A stretch of DNA of 64,000 nucleotides, taken from NCBI RefSeq assembly GCF_000812565.1, contig NZ_JTAM01000051.1, positions 1 through 64,000 of the forward strand, read 5' to 3'. This DNA is from Flammeovirga sp. OC4. Its GTDB lineage: Bacteria > Bacteroidota > Bacteroidia > Cytophagales > Flammeovirgaceae. The notes beneath the pieces are model-generated. The model made no database searches and had not been told where the DNA came from. It was given only the letters and a program-made list of their open reading frames with translations. The translations under genes were made by a program, and so were the position numbers. Positions 46,245 through 56,837 of the stretch are shown here, piece after piece. The stretch's first letter is position 1. Every line of letters starts with the position of its first letter.

Positions 46245-46280
46245 AGAAAAACCTCATACCCTTTCGGATATGAGGTTCTA
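46245..46280. terminator. Terminator between the barrel-like gene and actF
   Basis: AACCTCATA and TATGAGGTT form a 9-bp stem (46250-46277), with an A run before it that becomes a T run on the minus strand. It mainly ends the act operon. Confidence 0.8.
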
Positions 46281-46302
46281 CTATTTTGAAGTTCCTCACT
46301 TT

Positions 46303-47649
46303 CTAAGTATGGTGATGAACTGATTCTTCTAACATTGGGTGGTTTTGAGGGATCAAACCGCCTTTGCTTAGACCTGTAAAATACAAGTATAAGAAGATCG
46401 ATAGGAAGATCATACCAGTACCAATTTCAGTTAAACCGAATCCTCCATTTTCTTTTAATGAACCTGGAACGATTAATAAGCAGTACTCCATGAAGTGACC
46501 GAAAATTACAACTACTGCTACAATTTTCATCATGATAGTCTTACGCTTAGCGTCACGAGTCATTAATACGAAGAATGGGAATAAGAAGTTAGTTACTAAA
46601 ATACCGAAGAATAATGGAGCGTAAGTATCGCTCTTCAAACGGTCAACAAAGTATACTGTTTCCTCTGGAATGTTTGCATAGTAAATCAATAAGAATTGAG
46701 AGAACCATAAGTACGACCAGAAGATAGAGAAACCAAATAAGAACTTACCTAAGTCATGTAAGTGGTTCTCGTTTACTAATTTCAAATAACCCATGTCTTG
46801 TAGGATCAATACAAACAATGACATAAACGCCACTGCTGTTACTAACCAACCAGCAAGGATGTACCACCCGAATAGAGTAGAGAACCAGTGCGTGTCGATT
46901 GACATGATCCAATCCCATGAAGTGATTGATTCAGAAATACCAAAGAAAATTAAGAAAGCTACTGAAAGTCTCTGTGCTTTTCTGAAGTATTTCGTTGTTC
47001 CTGACATATCTTGATCTTCAGCCTTAGTTACTTTGTTCAAGATGAACCCAAAGAAAGTCCAAATTGTAACGAAAAGTACCATTCTGAATAAGAAGAAAGG
47101 AACGTTTAAGAAATCTGTTTTACCTGCAATGATTGCATCATATGTAGGTGAGTTAGGATCAGCAATTCCATCGTGTGTCCAGTGGAAAATTGTATGAGAA
47201 CCTACTAAAAAAGTAATCAATAATACAATACCACCAACTGGGATAAACTGACGGAAGTTCAACATTACTCTCATGATTAATGTAGGCCAACCTGAGTTCG
47301 CTACATATTGAAGAGCAAAGAAGAAGAAACCTAACAGGGCTACGCCTGTGAAGAATACTCCACTCATCCAGAAATCTACGATAATACGCTGATACCAGTG
47401 GAATTCACCGTGGTGTCCTCCGCCATGAGCGTCACCGTGAGCACCATCTGAAGCAACAGAAGCTACCTCAGTTGCATGCTGTACTGCTGCGTGATGGTCA
47501 TCGTGACCACCACCCATCATCAAGAAGATCGCACCCAACACGAACAATACCACTCCGATACCGCCGATGAGCAACACGTTCTTCTTCAGTTTACCATCAA
47601 AAGTAAACTGTTCTTGAACATTTTTAAGATCTACATCTACGTGTGCCAT
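46303..47649 (-). CDS. actF: Alternative complex III membrane subunit ActF
   Basis: A 448-residue integral membrane protein with about ten helices, related to ActC/NrfD. Known role: second large quinol-side membrane subunit of alternative complex III. Visible: the first helix (about 24-45, LLIGGIGVVLFVLGAIFLMM), then a long His-rich periplasm-facing insertion (about 48-80, HDDHHAAVQH and HGDAHGGGHHGEFH), then helices with WTHDGIADPNSPTYDAI and SWDWIMSIDTHWFSTLFGWY, typical of ActF. It is the last gene of actABCDEF, 38 bp after actE. The His-rich insertion is longer than I would expect. Confidence 0.9.
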   Translation of the reverse strand: MAHVDVDLKNVQEQFTFDGKLKKNVLLIGGIGVVLFVLGAIFLMMGGGHDDHHAAVQHATEVASVASDGAHGDAHGGGHHGEFHWYQRIIVDFWMSGVFFTGVALLGFFFFALQYVANSGWPTLIMRVMLNFRQFIPVGGIVLLITFLVGSHTIFHWTHDGIADPNSPTYDAIIAGKTDFLNVPFFLFRMVLFVTIWTFFGFILNKVTKAEDQDMSGTTKYFRKAQRLSVAFLIFFGISESITSWDWIMSIDTHWFSTLFGWYILAGWLVTAVAFMSLFVLILQDMGYLKLVNENHLHDLGKFLFGFSIFWSYLWFSQFLLIYYANIPEETVYFVDRLKSDTYAPLFFGILVTNFLFPFFVLMTRDAKRKTIMMKIVAVVVIFGHFMEYCLLIVPGSLKENGGFGLTEIGTGMIFLSIFLYLYFTGLSKGGLIPQNHPMLEESVHHHT

Positions 47650-47687
47650 ATCTCTATATTTAATATAGTTAAGATCGTTGGGACGAT

Positions 47688-48383
47688 CTAGTTTCCTTGA
47701 AGTTTTCTAACATACTTAACAATAGCCCAACGCTCTTCAGGGTTTACCTGAGATTTGTGAGGCCACATATTTCCTTTACCGTGAGTGATCACGTGGAAAA
47801 TATGTCCATCAGTCGCTTTCTTGATCGATCTACCTTTCAAGTTAGCTACACCACCGTATACTTTACCTACTTTACCTTTACCGTCACCTTTTTCACCGTG
47901 ACAAGGCATACAGTAAGCTGTAAATAAGTGCTCACCTTGAGCTAATACAGCAGGAGTTGCTTCTAATGGATTTTTTAAGTTAGCGGCTGCCCACTCTAAT
48001 GAATCTTTTGATACCTCCATATAATAAAGGATTGCTTGATCCGCAGTAGGAGCTGCTTGACCAGTTACTTTTGTAAAGTTTTGACGCTTTACAGTACCAG
48101 CAACTGGATCCTTAACATTGATTGTTATCTTTTTCCCTTCAGAATAGTAATCATTGTAAGGTGTTGAGTTGACAAAGTCAGGGTAGTAGAATTGCTCTAT
48201 TACACCTCCGGCGATGTCCTCATCTGTAAACTGTGAAAGTGGCTCGTAAGGTACTGAGTGGTACATTTGAGGAGCATATTCAAGACCAGTAAAGTTACCG
48301 TCACCTTGAATCTTACATCCTGTCATTGCCAATGCTGCTGCACCTATCGCGATTGCTTTCATTACAACTTTATTCGTTCGCAT
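47688..48383 (-). CDS. actE: Alternative complex III monoheme cytochrome c, ActE
   Basis: A 231-residue lipoprotein (lipobox MTGC, Cys23) with one class I cytochrome c domain. The heme site is CMPCH (about 155-159) in LFTAYCMPCHGEKGDGKGKV; the likely distal Met lies in GKGNMWPHKSQV near residue 210. The N-terminal 140 residues hold the ActE-type extension (EYAPQMYHSVPYEPL). Known role: takes electrons from the ActA hemes and passes them to a terminal oxidase or soluble carrier. Spacing of 30 bp from actD and 38 bp from actF supports one operon. Confidence 0.92.
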   Translation of the reverse strand: MRTNKVVMKAIAIGAAALAMTGCKIQGDGNFTGLEYAPQMYHSVPYEPLSQFTDEDIAGGVIEQFYYPDFVNSTPYNDYYSEGKKITINVKDPVAGTVKRQNFTKVTGQAAPTADQAILYYMEVSKDSLEWAAANLKNPLEATPAVLAQGEHLFTAYCMPCHGEKGDGKGKVGKVYGGVANLKGRSIKKATDGHIFHVITHGKGNMWPHKSQVNPEERWAIVKYVRKLQGN

Positions 48384-48413
48384 ATTGCGTAATGTTTTTT
48401 CGTGATAAGATCA

Positions 48414-49028
48414 TTAACCTTTTAACTCTCTCGCAGAATCTGTTACGCCTTTCGTAAACAAGTCAGACACATAATCGAAGAAAGAAGCTTTCTTTTCTCT
48501 TTCTGTGAAACTCTTGTTGTTTACTTCTTCAGCACCAACTTCTTGCAATAAAGCTTTAAGCTCATCTTCTGAAAGCGAATTCTTAGCTAAATCGATAGCC
48601 ATGATATGCTTGTCATCTGATTGACGACGGTCGAAGATTTGAGGAACTTTGTGTGGCTTCAAGTCTTGTGAAACGAAGAATGAACCCGCCATTCCGAATG
48701 CAGAGAATAATACTGTTAATTCGAAAGTAATCGGCACAAAGTCAGGAATTGCAATAAATCCTTTACCACCAATGATCATAGGCCATTCAAAACCCATAAT
48801 CCACGATTGTAATAAAATCGCACAAGTAGTACCTAGAGCTCCAAATCCGAAAGCTGCTCTTGGCATCCAAGAACGCTTATAACCTAATGCATCTTCTAAG
48901 AAGTGAACAGGATACGGAGTAAATACCTCATAGATTTTCACACCTTTCTTTCTTAAAGCTTTTACGGCTTTAACCAAGATATCTTGATCACCAAAAACGC
49001 CTACTAAATAATTTGTGTTTTTTTCCAT
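48414..49028 (-). CDS. actD: Alternative complex III subunit ActD (DUF3341)
   Basis: A 204-residue membrane protein. The N-terminal part (NYLVGVFGDQDILVKAVKAL, YEVFTPYPVHFLEDALGYKR) is the DUF3341/ActD signature, followed by two membrane helices (about 60-80, FGFGALGTTCAILLQSWIMG; about 98-120, FVPITFELTVLFSAFGMAGS). The C-terminal part is a soluble tail. Known role: a structural subunit of alternative complex III with no cofactor. It begins 14 bp after actC. Confidence 0.93.
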   Translation of the reverse strand: MEKNTNYLVGVFGDQDILVKAVKALRKKGVKIYEVFTPYPVHFLEDALGYKRSWMPRAAFGFGALGTTCAILLQSWIMGFEWPMIIGGKGFIAIPDFVPITFELTVLFSAFGMAGSFFVSQDLKPHKVPQIFDRRQSDDKHIMAIDLAKNSLSEDELKALLQEVGAEEVNNKSFTEREKKASFFDYVSDLFTKGVTDSARELKG

Positions 49029-49042
49029 CTCTAAATGCTTTT

Positions 49043-50470
49043 TTATAGATCAACTGGAACTCTATCTGCCTCAGGTACTACTTCGTTTGAGATAGTACGA
49101 CGAGACTTGTACACCTTAGAATCAGAATCTTTCAATACTGATTTCACCTCTGCCATGTTTACTACTGGGAAGTACTTCGCAAATGCTAAGAACAATGTGA
49201 AGAATAAACCAAAAGTAAATACATAACACATCACGTCAGTGATTGTAGGGTTGAAGTACAACCATGATGATGGTAAGTAATCACGGTGAAGTGACGTTAC
49301 GATAATTACGAAACGCTCGAACCACATACCAATGTTTACTACGATTGAGATAAAGAAGATAAACGGAATGTTTGTTCTTAATTTCTTCACGTAGAATACC
49401 TGAGGAGAGATTACGTTACATGCCATCATTGACCAGTATGCCCACCAGTATTGGCCCGTCATACGGTTTACGAATGCATATTGTTCGTATTCTACGCCTG
49501 AGTACCATGCGATTACGAATTCGGTAATATATGCGATACCTACAACAGAACCAGTAATTGTAACTACTAGTGACATCATTTCGATGTGCTCCATTGTGAT
49601 ATAATCTTCTAATTTATACAACTTACGTGTCACCAACATCAACGTTAATACCATGGCGAAACCTGAGAAGATCGCACCTGCTACGAAGTATGGAGGGAAG
49701 ATTGTTGTATGCCATCCTGGAATTACTGACGTTGCAAAGTCCATTGATACAATAGTGTGTACTGAAAGTACTAGAGGTGTTGATAAACCTGCTAAGATCA
49801 ATGAAACTGCTTCGTAGTGCATCCAAGTTTTTGCTGAACCGTTGAAGCCCATTGAAAGAGCACCGTAGATCAAACGAGGAATCGGCTTGATTGCACGGTC
49901 ACGGATTGTAGCAAAGTCAGGAACTAGACCAATAAACCAGAATACTAATGATACTGAGAAATACGTCGAGATCGCGAATACGTCCCAAAGTAGTGGTGAG
50001 TTGAAGTTCACCCAAAGAGAACCATAAGTGTTTGGTAATGGCAATGCCCAAATACCACCAATCCAAGGACGACCCATGTGTACTACTGGCCAGATAGCGG
50101 CACAGATTACGGCAAAGATTGTCATTGCTTCCGCTGCACGGTTAATTGAAGTTCTCCATTTTTGACGGAATAACAACAATACCGCTGAGATTAGTGTACC
50201 TGCGTGACCGATACCTACCCACCATACGAAGTTGGTAATATCCCACGCCCATTGAACTGTCTTGTTAAGACCCCAACGACCAATACCGTTCCACAGCATG
50301 TCACCTAAATAGTAACCACCTGCAAGAAGTAAGAATAACGATAACGCCATTCCTCCAAACCAACCCTTAGAAGGGTTCGCTTCTACTGGTCGACAGACAT
50401 CTTCTGTTATGTCCTTGTATGTTTTACCACCAGTTACCAGTGGTTCACGGACTTTCGATACTATCTGCAT
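49043..50470 (-). CDS. actC: Alternative complex III membrane subunit ActC (NrfD/PsrC type)
   Basis: A 475-residue integral membrane protein of the NrfD/PsrC family with about ten helices. Known role: quinol binding and oxidation at the periplasmic side of alternative complex III, next to the ActB iron-sulfur part. Visible: FVWWVGIGHAGTLISAVLLL (about 85-104), HMGRPWIGGIWALPLPN, FNSPLLWDVFAISTYF, HTIVSMDFATSVIPGWHTTI and PPYFVAGAIFSGFAM, all conserved in ActC. Charged residues (His, Asp, Arg) within helices fit a proton-coupled site. It begins 75 bp after actB. Confidence 0.94.
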   Translation of the reverse strand: MQIVSKVREPLVTGGKTYKDITEDVCRPVEANPSKGWFGGMALSLFLLLAGGYYLGDMLWNGIGRWGLNKTVQWAWDITNFVWWVGIGHAGTLISAVLLLFRQKWRTSINRAAEAMTIFAVICAAIWPVVHMGRPWIGGIWALPLPNTYGSLWVNFNSPLLWDVFAISTYFSVSLVFWFIGLVPDFATIRDRAIKPIPRLIYGALSMGFNGSAKTWMHYEAVSLILAGLSTPLVLSVHTIVSMDFATSVIPGWHTTIFPPYFVAGAIFSGFAMVLTLMLVTRKLYKLEDYITMEHIEMMSLVVTITGSVVGIAYITEFVIAWYSGVEYEQYAFVNRMTGQYWWAYWSMMACNVISPQVFYVKKLRTNIPFIFFISIVVNIGMWFERFVIIVTSLHRDYLPSSWLYFNPTITDVMCYVFTFGLFFTLFLAFAKYFPVVNMAEVKSVLKDSDSKVYKSRRTISNEVVPEADRVPVDL

Positions 50471-50545
50471 TTTATCTTATGTAGAGTATGAATAACTAAT
50501 TTTAAAGTGGACACCTTTTGAATTGCTTCCGAAGGTATCCTTTAA

Positions 50546-53500
50546 TTATGCGTTCTTTTCGTCTTTGTTTCTCACCTTCGCTAGGTAGTAAACGTTAGGA
50601 CGAGTGTTGATTTCATCTAACACATTGTATGCACGCTCATGTAATTCACCTTCTAATAGTTGGCGAACTTCTGATTCTGGATTGTTCAAGTCACCAAACT
50701 TGATCGCACCACTCGCACAAGCAGAAGCACATGCAGTAGAAACGTCTGAGTCAACCAATGGACGGCCTTCTCTCTTCGCATTCAATTTACCTGCCTGCGT
50801 TCTTTGCACACACATAGAACATTTTTCCATCACACCACGAGAACGAACAGTAACGTCTGGGTTTAACACCATCTTACCTAAATCGTTATTCATGTGATAG
50901 TCAAACTCTTCGTTGTTGTGATATTTGAACCAGTTGAAACGACGTACTTTGTAAGGGCAGTTGTTTGCACAATATTTCGTACCGATACAACGGTTGTAAG
51001 TCATTTGGTTTAGACCTTCTGAAGAGTGTGAAGTTGCAGCTACTGGACATACAGTCTCACAAGGAGCGTTGTTACAGTGCTGACACATCATTGGTTGGAA
51101 TACTACTTCAGGGTTACGTGCAGCACGCTCCATCTTAGCATAATCCGTCATTGATGCATTCTCTTCTTCAGTAAACTCATCCTCTGGACGTTGGCTGTAA
51201 TAACGGTCCAAACGCAACCAGTGCATTTCACGACGGTTAATTACTTCTTGCTTACCTACAATCGGCACATTGTTTTCAATATGACATGCAGTAACACAAG
51301 CTGAACATCCATCACAAGAGTTCAAGTCGATTGCTAATCCCCAATGGTGATTAGGGTATTCGTGAACATCTGCTTTAGTACCAGTAACACTGTTCCATAA
51401 TAATGCAGCACCTGGCTTGTCATTGTTTTCATTATGGCGGTCGTCTTTGTAACCGTTGTTGTTGATATCCCAAGCAGAAATATCAGTAGCCTTCTCTGGT
51501 CCAGAGTAAGTGTTGATCATCACGTCATGTCTAGCAGCAGCAGGGTTTTTCACATACTGAGCAAGTGTAGTCTCTTGGATAATTGACTCACGTGACATGA
51601 TTGTTTCGTGTGTTTGTGTCTGAGCAACATCAACTGAAGCGTCAGTTGCAGCAACAGAAACACCTGAAGTGATCGAGTAGTTTGTTAAACCTTTAGCTCC
51701 TAATAATGACATTGCATTGAAACCAGCAGCTTCTTCAGCAACCTTACCTAAAGATGTTTGTCCGTATCCTAGAGGAACTGCAACAACACCTTGAGCTAAA
51801 CCTGGCTGCATGATTACTGGTAATTCAAAGCTACCACCTTTCGTCGCTACCTTAAGTACTTTCTTCTTCGTTTCAAACTCTTTGTGAACGTCCAATTTAC
51901 GAGCGTCCTCAGGAGTTACTGCTACGAAGTTACCCCAAGTCACTTTAGTAATTGGATCTGGAGTTTCTTGTACATAAGGGTTGTTTGCCAATGTACCGTA
52001 ACCCATTACAGTCGATGCATAAGCAACAAACTCCCACTCTGAAGTTGTTCTATATTTAGCGGCTACTTTCGCACCAGCATCAGCTGCGTTAAATGACGCT
52101 GAGTAATCAACGTTCGCAACACCTGTGTCGTGGATTGACTTATAGCTACCTGTATTTTCTGTTTCGAAGATACCGTTGTGTAATGCTCTTACCCAGAATG
52201 ACTGTGATGTAGATTCTTTCGATTGCAACGCGAATACGTCTTTCTTCCAGAATGATTTCACTACGTCATCATACTCTTCTTCGCTACCAGCCCATGCTAA
52301 GAATGAATCTTGAGCTTGACGCGTATCGAAAATAGTATTGATTGTTGGTTGAGCAACACTGAAGTAACCTCTCTTGTACTCTGCATCGTTCCAAGACTCC
52401 AAGAAATGCTTATCAGGAGTATTGAAAGTACAAAGTTTAGCAGTAGCATCTAAACGGTCGTTTGTCGCAACTGACAATTTCGCCTTTTTGATACCTGCTG
52501 CAATTTCTTTACCTCTAGCGTAATCATAAACTGGGTTACAGTTATAGAAGATTACAGCACCGTATTTTCCAGCTTTCAATGCATCAATAAATGCATTCAT
52601 CTGAACATCGCTACCTTGACGAGTGTAAAGAGGAGTATTTAAATCAATTGTTTTACCATAGTTGTCAAGCATTTGGTTGATACCGTTCACTAAAAGTTGA
52701 ACGTTAACATCATTGATACCTGAAACTACAACTGATTTACCTTTTGCTTTTAATAAAGCTTTCGCTGCACGAGCAATGTTAGCGTCTTTCAATGCACCTT
52801 TTACAGTAGCATTTCCAGTTGCTTTCGCAATTGCATTGTAAAGAGCAGCTACAGCTACACCTTCTTGAGAAGGCTTTAATGGTGAACGGTAGTCCGCAGC
52901 AGCACCAGTAATAGTAAGCATTGTCTCAAAACTGAATACTTGAGACATTTTCTTCTTATTAGGTCCTACCTTTCTGTTTTTAGCGAAATCTTGTGATAAT
53001 ACACCTGGAGCAACCCAGTTACCTAAGATATCTGCATTAAAACTTACGATCACATCTGCTTTATCCAAAGCGTATGATGGAACTACAGCTTTACCAAATT
53101 GTGCTTTATTTGCTTCAATAATTGCAGAGTTGTTGTCTTGGTCATAAGTTACCAAGTCAGCATTGTACTTACCTGCAAATTGATTTAAAACTTTCTTTGT
53201 AGATGGAGATACAATAGTATTTGATACTACTGCTACTTTTCCTGCGGCAGCTAAACCTTTGATGATTTCAGCATCAGCTTTCTTCCAAGTAGTGGCTTTA
53301 CCACCTTTAGAAGGAGCTTTAGCTCTTTCCTCATCATATAAGCCCATGATTGACGCGTTTGCACGAGCAGTGACCGCACCTTGAGAGTACGCAGAGAAAG
53401 TGTTACCTTCAATGAAGATAGGTCTACCCTCTCTAGTTTTCACTACAACCGGCATAGCATCAGAACCATTGAAGAATGTAGAAGCGTAATAGTTTGCTAC

Positions 53501-53764
53501 ACCTGGATCAATGTTTTCTGGCTTGTTTAAGTAAGGAATCGCCTTCTTCACTGGAGCTTCACATGCTGCTAAAGAAACTGCAGCTACTGAGAATCCCATT
53601 ACTTTTAAGAAGTCTCGTCTGTTGCTTTTGAATTCACCCTCCGTATTATCTCCGTAAGCATCTTTGATTGTTAGATGCTGAGGGAATTCTTTTTCCGCAT
53701 ATTTTACAAACTCAGGGTCGTTCGTTAGTTGTTCGACGCCTTTCCAATATTCTTTCTTTGCCAT
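50546..53764 (-). CDS. actB: Alternative complex III iron-sulfur/molybdopterin-fold subunit ActB
   Basis: A 1072-residue fusion protein. The N-terminus carries a twin-arginine motif, SNRRDFLK (47-54), followed by a hydrophobic stretch and a lipobox-like LAAC (Cys68), so Tat export with possible lipid attachment is likely. Residues about 100-780 form a molybdopterin-oxidoreductase-like fold, which in known ActB lacks the cofactor. The C-terminal ferredoxin-like domain has four cluster motifs: [12 protein letters not shown] (about 813), [14 protein letters not shown] (about 891), [12 protein letters not shown] (about 925) and CSMCVQ...CASAC (about 983-1015). Known role: carries electrons from quinol sites to ActA/ActE hemes. 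It is second in the act operon, 60 bp after actA. Confidence 0.94.
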   Translation of the reverse strand: MAKKEYWKGVEQLTNDPEFVKYAEKEFPQHLTIKDAYGDNTEGEFKSNRRDFLKVMGFSVAAVSLAACEAPVKKAIPYLNKPENIDPGVANYYASTFFNGSDAMPVVVKTREGRPIFIEGNTFSAYSQGAVTARANASIMGLYDEERAKAPSKGGKATTWKKADAEIIKGLAAAGKVAVVSNTIVSPSTKKVLNQFAGKYNADLVTYDQDNNSAIIEANKAQFGKAVVPSYALDKADVIVSFNADILGNWVAPGVLSQDFAKNRKVGPNKKKMSQVFSFETMLTITGAAADYRSPLKPSQEGVAVAALYNAIAKATGNATVKGALKDANIARAAKALLKAKGKSVVVSGINDVNVQLLVNGINQMLDNYGKTIDLNTPLYTRQGSDVQMNAFIDALKAGKYGAVIFYNCNPVYDYARGKEIAAGIKKAKLSVATNDRLDATAKLCTFNTPDKHFLESWNDAEYKRGYFSVAQPTINTIFDTRQAQDSFLAWAGSEEEYDDVVKSFWKKDVFALQSKESTSQSFWVRALHNGIFETENTGSYKSIHDTGVANVDYSASFNAADAGAKVAAKYRTTSEWEFVAYASTVMGYGTLANNPYVQETPDPITKVTWGNFVAVTPEDARKLDVHKEFETKKKVLKVATKGGSFELPVIMQPGLAQGVVAVPLGYGQTSLGKVAEEAAGFNAMSLLGAKGLTNYSITSGVSVAATDASVDVAQTQTHETIMSRESIIQETTLAQYVKNPAAARHDVMINTYSGPEKATDISAWDINNNGYKDDRHNENNDKPGAALLWNSVTGTKADVHEYPNHHWGLAIDLNSCDGCSACVTACHIENNVPIVGKQEVINRREMHWLRLDRYYSQRPEDEFTEEENASMTDYAKMERAARNPEVVFQPMMCQHCNNAPCETVCPVAATSHSSEGLNQMTYNRCIGTKYCANNCPYKVRRFNWFKYHNNEEFDYHMNNDLGKMVLNPDVTVRSRGVMEKCSMCVQRTQAGKLNAKREGRPLVDSDVSTACASACASGAIKFGDLNNPESEVRQLLEGELHERAYNVLDEINTRPNVYYLAKVRNKDEKNA

Positions 53765-53824
53765 TTCTCTATATGTAGAAAATTGTTGAAAGCTTAGTGA
53801 ACAAAAGGTTCAAAAAGCGACAAA

Positions 53825-55075
53825 TTAATAGTGGCATTTTGCACACTCTAAACCACCAATGTCTTTTACTTTCATTGGATCCTTAGAAGTAGCTTCGTGC
53901 ATTTCTACCATTTTGTCATAATACGCATTACCTTTTGCGTTTACATCTGTCTGACGGTGACAGTCAATACACCAACCCATTGTTAACAATGAGTGTTGTT
54001 GTACCACTTCCATTTTCTCGATTTCACCGTGACATGTCTGACATTCAACTCCACCAACTTTCACGTGTTGTGAGTGGTTGAAATACGCTAAATCAGGCAA
54101 GTTGTGAACACGTACCCATTGAATAGGTTCGTTGTTTTCAATCGCCGCATAGATTTTTTGAATTTCTGGAGAATTCTGACGGATACTGTTGTGACAGTTC
54201 ATACAGATGTTCGCTGAAGGAATGTTGGCATTCTTAGACTTTTCTACACCTGTGTGACAGTACTTACAATCAATTTCGTAATACCCTGCGTGAAGTTTGT
54301 GTGAGAATTGGATAGGTTGATCTGGAGCATATCCTTGTTGTACTCCGACTGCGAATAAAGAATCAATAGTTACTTTAGCTACAATCATTACGAATACAAA
54401 AGAAGACATTCCGATGAAAACTTGGCTTTTGAAAATCGCAGCTAAGCTGAATTTTTCGTTGATGTAAGCTGTGTCGTTTTCGTCTAGTCCTTTTTGTTGT
54501 TTTAAATACTGCGTTAATACATTAGCCAATACGACTAATACAATTAAAACAATACTTAATAACACTAATAGGCCGATAATTACTCCAACCAATAAGTTTG
54601 AGCTAACTACCATACCCTCTTGTGGAGCTGCTGCTCCTGCGCCTGCTGCATCTGCAGCTGCTTCTGGTTTTGCCGGTCCTTTAATTGTCGCATCCTTTAC
54701 ATATGCTAAAACCTGTAAGATCTCTGCATCTGAAAGATCTTGGTTAGGCATAATAGTAGGCTTAAACTTGTCATAAAGTGCTACTGCGTATGCATCACCA
54801 CTTTCGATTGTTTTGCCTGGGTGCTTAATAAAGCTCGTTAACCATTTTACATCACGACGCTCATAAACATTTTTAAGCGCCGGCCCGACGCCTTTTTCGT
54901 GTACTTGGTGACAGGAAGAGCAGTTGCCATCGAAAAGCTCCATCCCGGCCGAGATCGACGCTTCATCAGTGGGAATGCCGTCTCCTTGTGCAAACGCTGT
55001 TACGCTTGTTAGCAGTAAACCGCACACCACAGCCAATGTGTAGCGCAACCTTAATACACTTCTGCCGATACTCAT
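53825..55075 (-). CDS. actA: Alternative complex III multiheme cytochrome c ActA with extra N-terminal heme domain
   Basis: A 416-residue membrane-bound cytochrome c. After a signal segment (about 1-29) comes a class I monoheme domain (about 33-130) with CSSCH at about 50 and IMPNQDLS supplying the likely Met ligand. An Ala-rich linker and two membrane helices follow (about 155-190, 210-235). The C-terminal pentaheme part has CKYCH (about 270), CMNCH (about 291), CQTCH (about 343), CIDCH (about 367) and CAKCHY (about 411). That makes six CxxCH sites in all, against five in the classic ActA. It is the first gene of actABCDEF and follows a good promoter. Hemes need the Ccm system, partly encoded at 25806-27866. 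Confidence 0.92.
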   Translation of the reverse strand: MSIGRSVLRLRYTLAVVCGLLLTSVTAFAQGDGIPTDEASISAGMELFDGNCSSCHQVHEKGVGPALKNVYERRDVKWLTSFIKHPGKTIESGDAYAVALYDKFKPTIMPNQDLSDAEILQVLAYVKDATIKGPAKPEAAADAAGAGAAAPQEGMVVSSNLLVGVIIGLLVLLSIVLIVLVVLANVLTQYLKQQKGLDENDTAYINEKFSLAAIFKSQVFIGMSSFVFVMIVAKVTIDSLFAVGVQQGYAPDQPIQFSHKLHAGYYEIDCKYCHTGVEKSKNANIPSANICMNCHNSIRQNSPEIQKIYAAIENNEPIQWVRVHNLPDLAYFNHSQHVKVGGVECQTCHGEIEKMEVVQQHSLLTMGWCIDCHRQTDVNAKGNAYYDKMVEMHEATSKDPMKVKDIGGLECAKCHY

Positions 55076-55844
55076 ACCATTGAAGTTTTGTATACTAAAA
55101 AATTAGATGAAATATGCAATTGTACATTCGAGTGCAAAGCTAATACGGGGAGCACATATTTCAAACTTGGCATTAAAAACAGCGATCTATTAAAAAATAC
55201 AAAATTTTACTCACAAAACACTATATATCAACGATTTAATACAGGTAAAATTCAATAAATCACTATTTATAATCATTCCAAATTACAAAAAAAAATGACA
55301 TTAGACATCTTTTTGCCCTAAACCCACGTCAGCTTAATACTTTAACAGATGTTAATATTCATAATAAATGAAAATATTGCATTGAGAGATAATAACTTTT
55401 CTATCAATCAATATTTACAATTGAATGTTCACAAAGTTTGTTCTAAACCGATTGAAATTTATTTATCGAATGATTCCTATTTATTCTAAACATTACCCCG
55501 CATCTAACTAATATATCTTAACAATACACTAAAAATCAACACATTTACCCCCATAGACTCCTATACCTGTTTTAAAAGATCAATTTATCAAGCTTATATC
55601 ATTATACATTGTAATAACACCTAAATCTATTAATTCAGAAAGTTCTCACTCAAATCATAAAGTGAAAAATAAATTCATCTCCACCTCCTCTAATTCTCAC
55701 ACTTTTTCAACCTCATACAATCACAAAAAGTGATTTGTGTTTAGAGAAAGGGGATTTGTGTTATTGAAGCATTTACTAAGTAATGATATTTGTAATGTTC
55801 TCAATCACAAAATTAAACAAGGCAAAATATCAATTTTAATTACC
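55076..55844. other. Intergenic region upstream of actA and the SDR gene
   Basis: A 769-bp AT-rich region between divergent genes. It contains the act promoter at its left end. Near 55735 a frame opens into the SDR gene, but there is no signal peptide or family match before 55845. I find no RNA gene. Confidence 0.45.
55136..55166 (-). promoter_or_regulatory. Promoter of the actABCDEF operon
   Basis: On the minus strand TTTG (55163-55166) and TAGCTTTG (55136-55143) are separated by 19 bp, an exact fit to the Bacteroidota -33/-7 arrangement. The leader to the ATG at 55075 is about 55 nt. Confidence 0.7.
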
Positions 55845-56624
55845 ATGAAAAACGTAGCATTAATCACAGGAGCATCATCAGGAATAGGAAAAGAATTTGC
55901 TAAAATCCATGCTCAAAAAGGCGGGGATTTAGTGATCGTAGCTAGAAGTAAAAATAAACTAGATGAATTGAAAAATGAATTAGAAAAGTCCTATGGTATT
56001 TCAGTTAAAGTAATTGCCAAGGACCTTACAAAAATTGAAGCTGCTCAGGAGATTTATCACGAGGTTAAATCAAAGCTTATTACCGTAGAATATCTTATTA
56101 ATAATGCAGGTTTTGGTGGAGTAGGTAAATTCCATGAGAGAGAATGGGAAAAAGACCTTGCTATGATCAATTTAAATATTACTGCCTTGACAGCTTTAAC
56201 ACGATACTTCCTGCCTGATATGGTTGCAAGAAACAGCGGAAGAATCCTTAATGTCTCTTCTACTGCAAGTTTAATCCCTGGCCCGCTTCAAGCCGTTTAT
56301 TATGCTACTAAAGCTTATGTCACTTTCTTTAGTAATGCCATTGCTGAAGAGCTTCATGATACCAATATTACAGTAACAGCACTTCTACCAGGTGCTACAG
56401 CTACTGAGTTTGCTAAAGTTTCGGGTATGGATAAAACTTCTTTATTCGACAAAACAGCTAGTGCGTACAAAGTGGCATTAGATGGTTATAATGGAATGCT
56501 GAAAGGAAAATTGGATGTGATTTCGGGATTAACAACTTCTCAGAAAATCATGACAGCCTTTGCTCCTCTTACACCTAAGAAAATTATTTTAAAACAGATT
56601 CGTCAGATGCAGGAAACAAAATAA
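55845..56624 (+). CDS. Short-chain dehydrogenase/reductase (SDR)
   Basis: A 259-residue classical SDR. The ATG at 55845 (MKNVALITGASSGIGKEFAK) puts the TGxxxGIG NAD(P) motif at the usual residue 8-14; the frame open upstream from 55737 has no homology. NNAGFGG (about 88-94), the catalytic Ser near SSTASLIPGP, and the YYATK motif (Tyr-x-x-x-Lys, about 157-161) are all present. The C-terminal EIxxxL-like LHDTNITVTALLPGATATEF segment is typical of the DltE-like SDRs. The substrate is unknown. It is a single-gene unit. Confidence 0.9.
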   Translation: MKNVALITGASSGIGKEFAKIHAQKGGDLVIVARSKNKLDELKNELEKSYGISVKVIAKDLTKIEAAQEIYHEVKSKLITVEYLINNAGFGGVGKFHEREWEKDLAMINLNITALTALTRYFLPDMVARNSGRILNVSSTASLIPGPLQAVYYATKAYVTFFSNAIAEELHDTNITVTALLPGATATEFAKVSGMDKTSLFDKTASAYKVALDGYNGMLKGKLDVISGLTTSQKIMTAFAPLTPKKIILKQIRQMQETK

Positions 56625-56837
56625 GTTTTTTGAGGTAAAAGGTTTGAAGGAAGAGAACGGTTCGTGTTGTTGTTCCGTTTGATGATCATGTAAAACATAG
56701 GTGTCTTTTACGAGAACTTTGCATTTAACCTTTTCTTAAACCATCTTAACTCTTAATTCAACGACCTACTTCTTCAGTGATCCTATTCTCAATTGACAAA
56801 TTGGTAATAGGATTTTTTCACACAAAATTGAACATAA

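Noticed and set aside
55076-55735. A possible small RNA or riboswitch upstream of actA
   Set aside because: The region is AT-rich without a stable, conserved-looking structure; only the promoter can be supported.
55737-55844. A 36-codon extension before the SDR gene
   Set aside because: The NAD-binding motif sits at the normal position when translation starts at 55845, and the extension matches no SDR feature.
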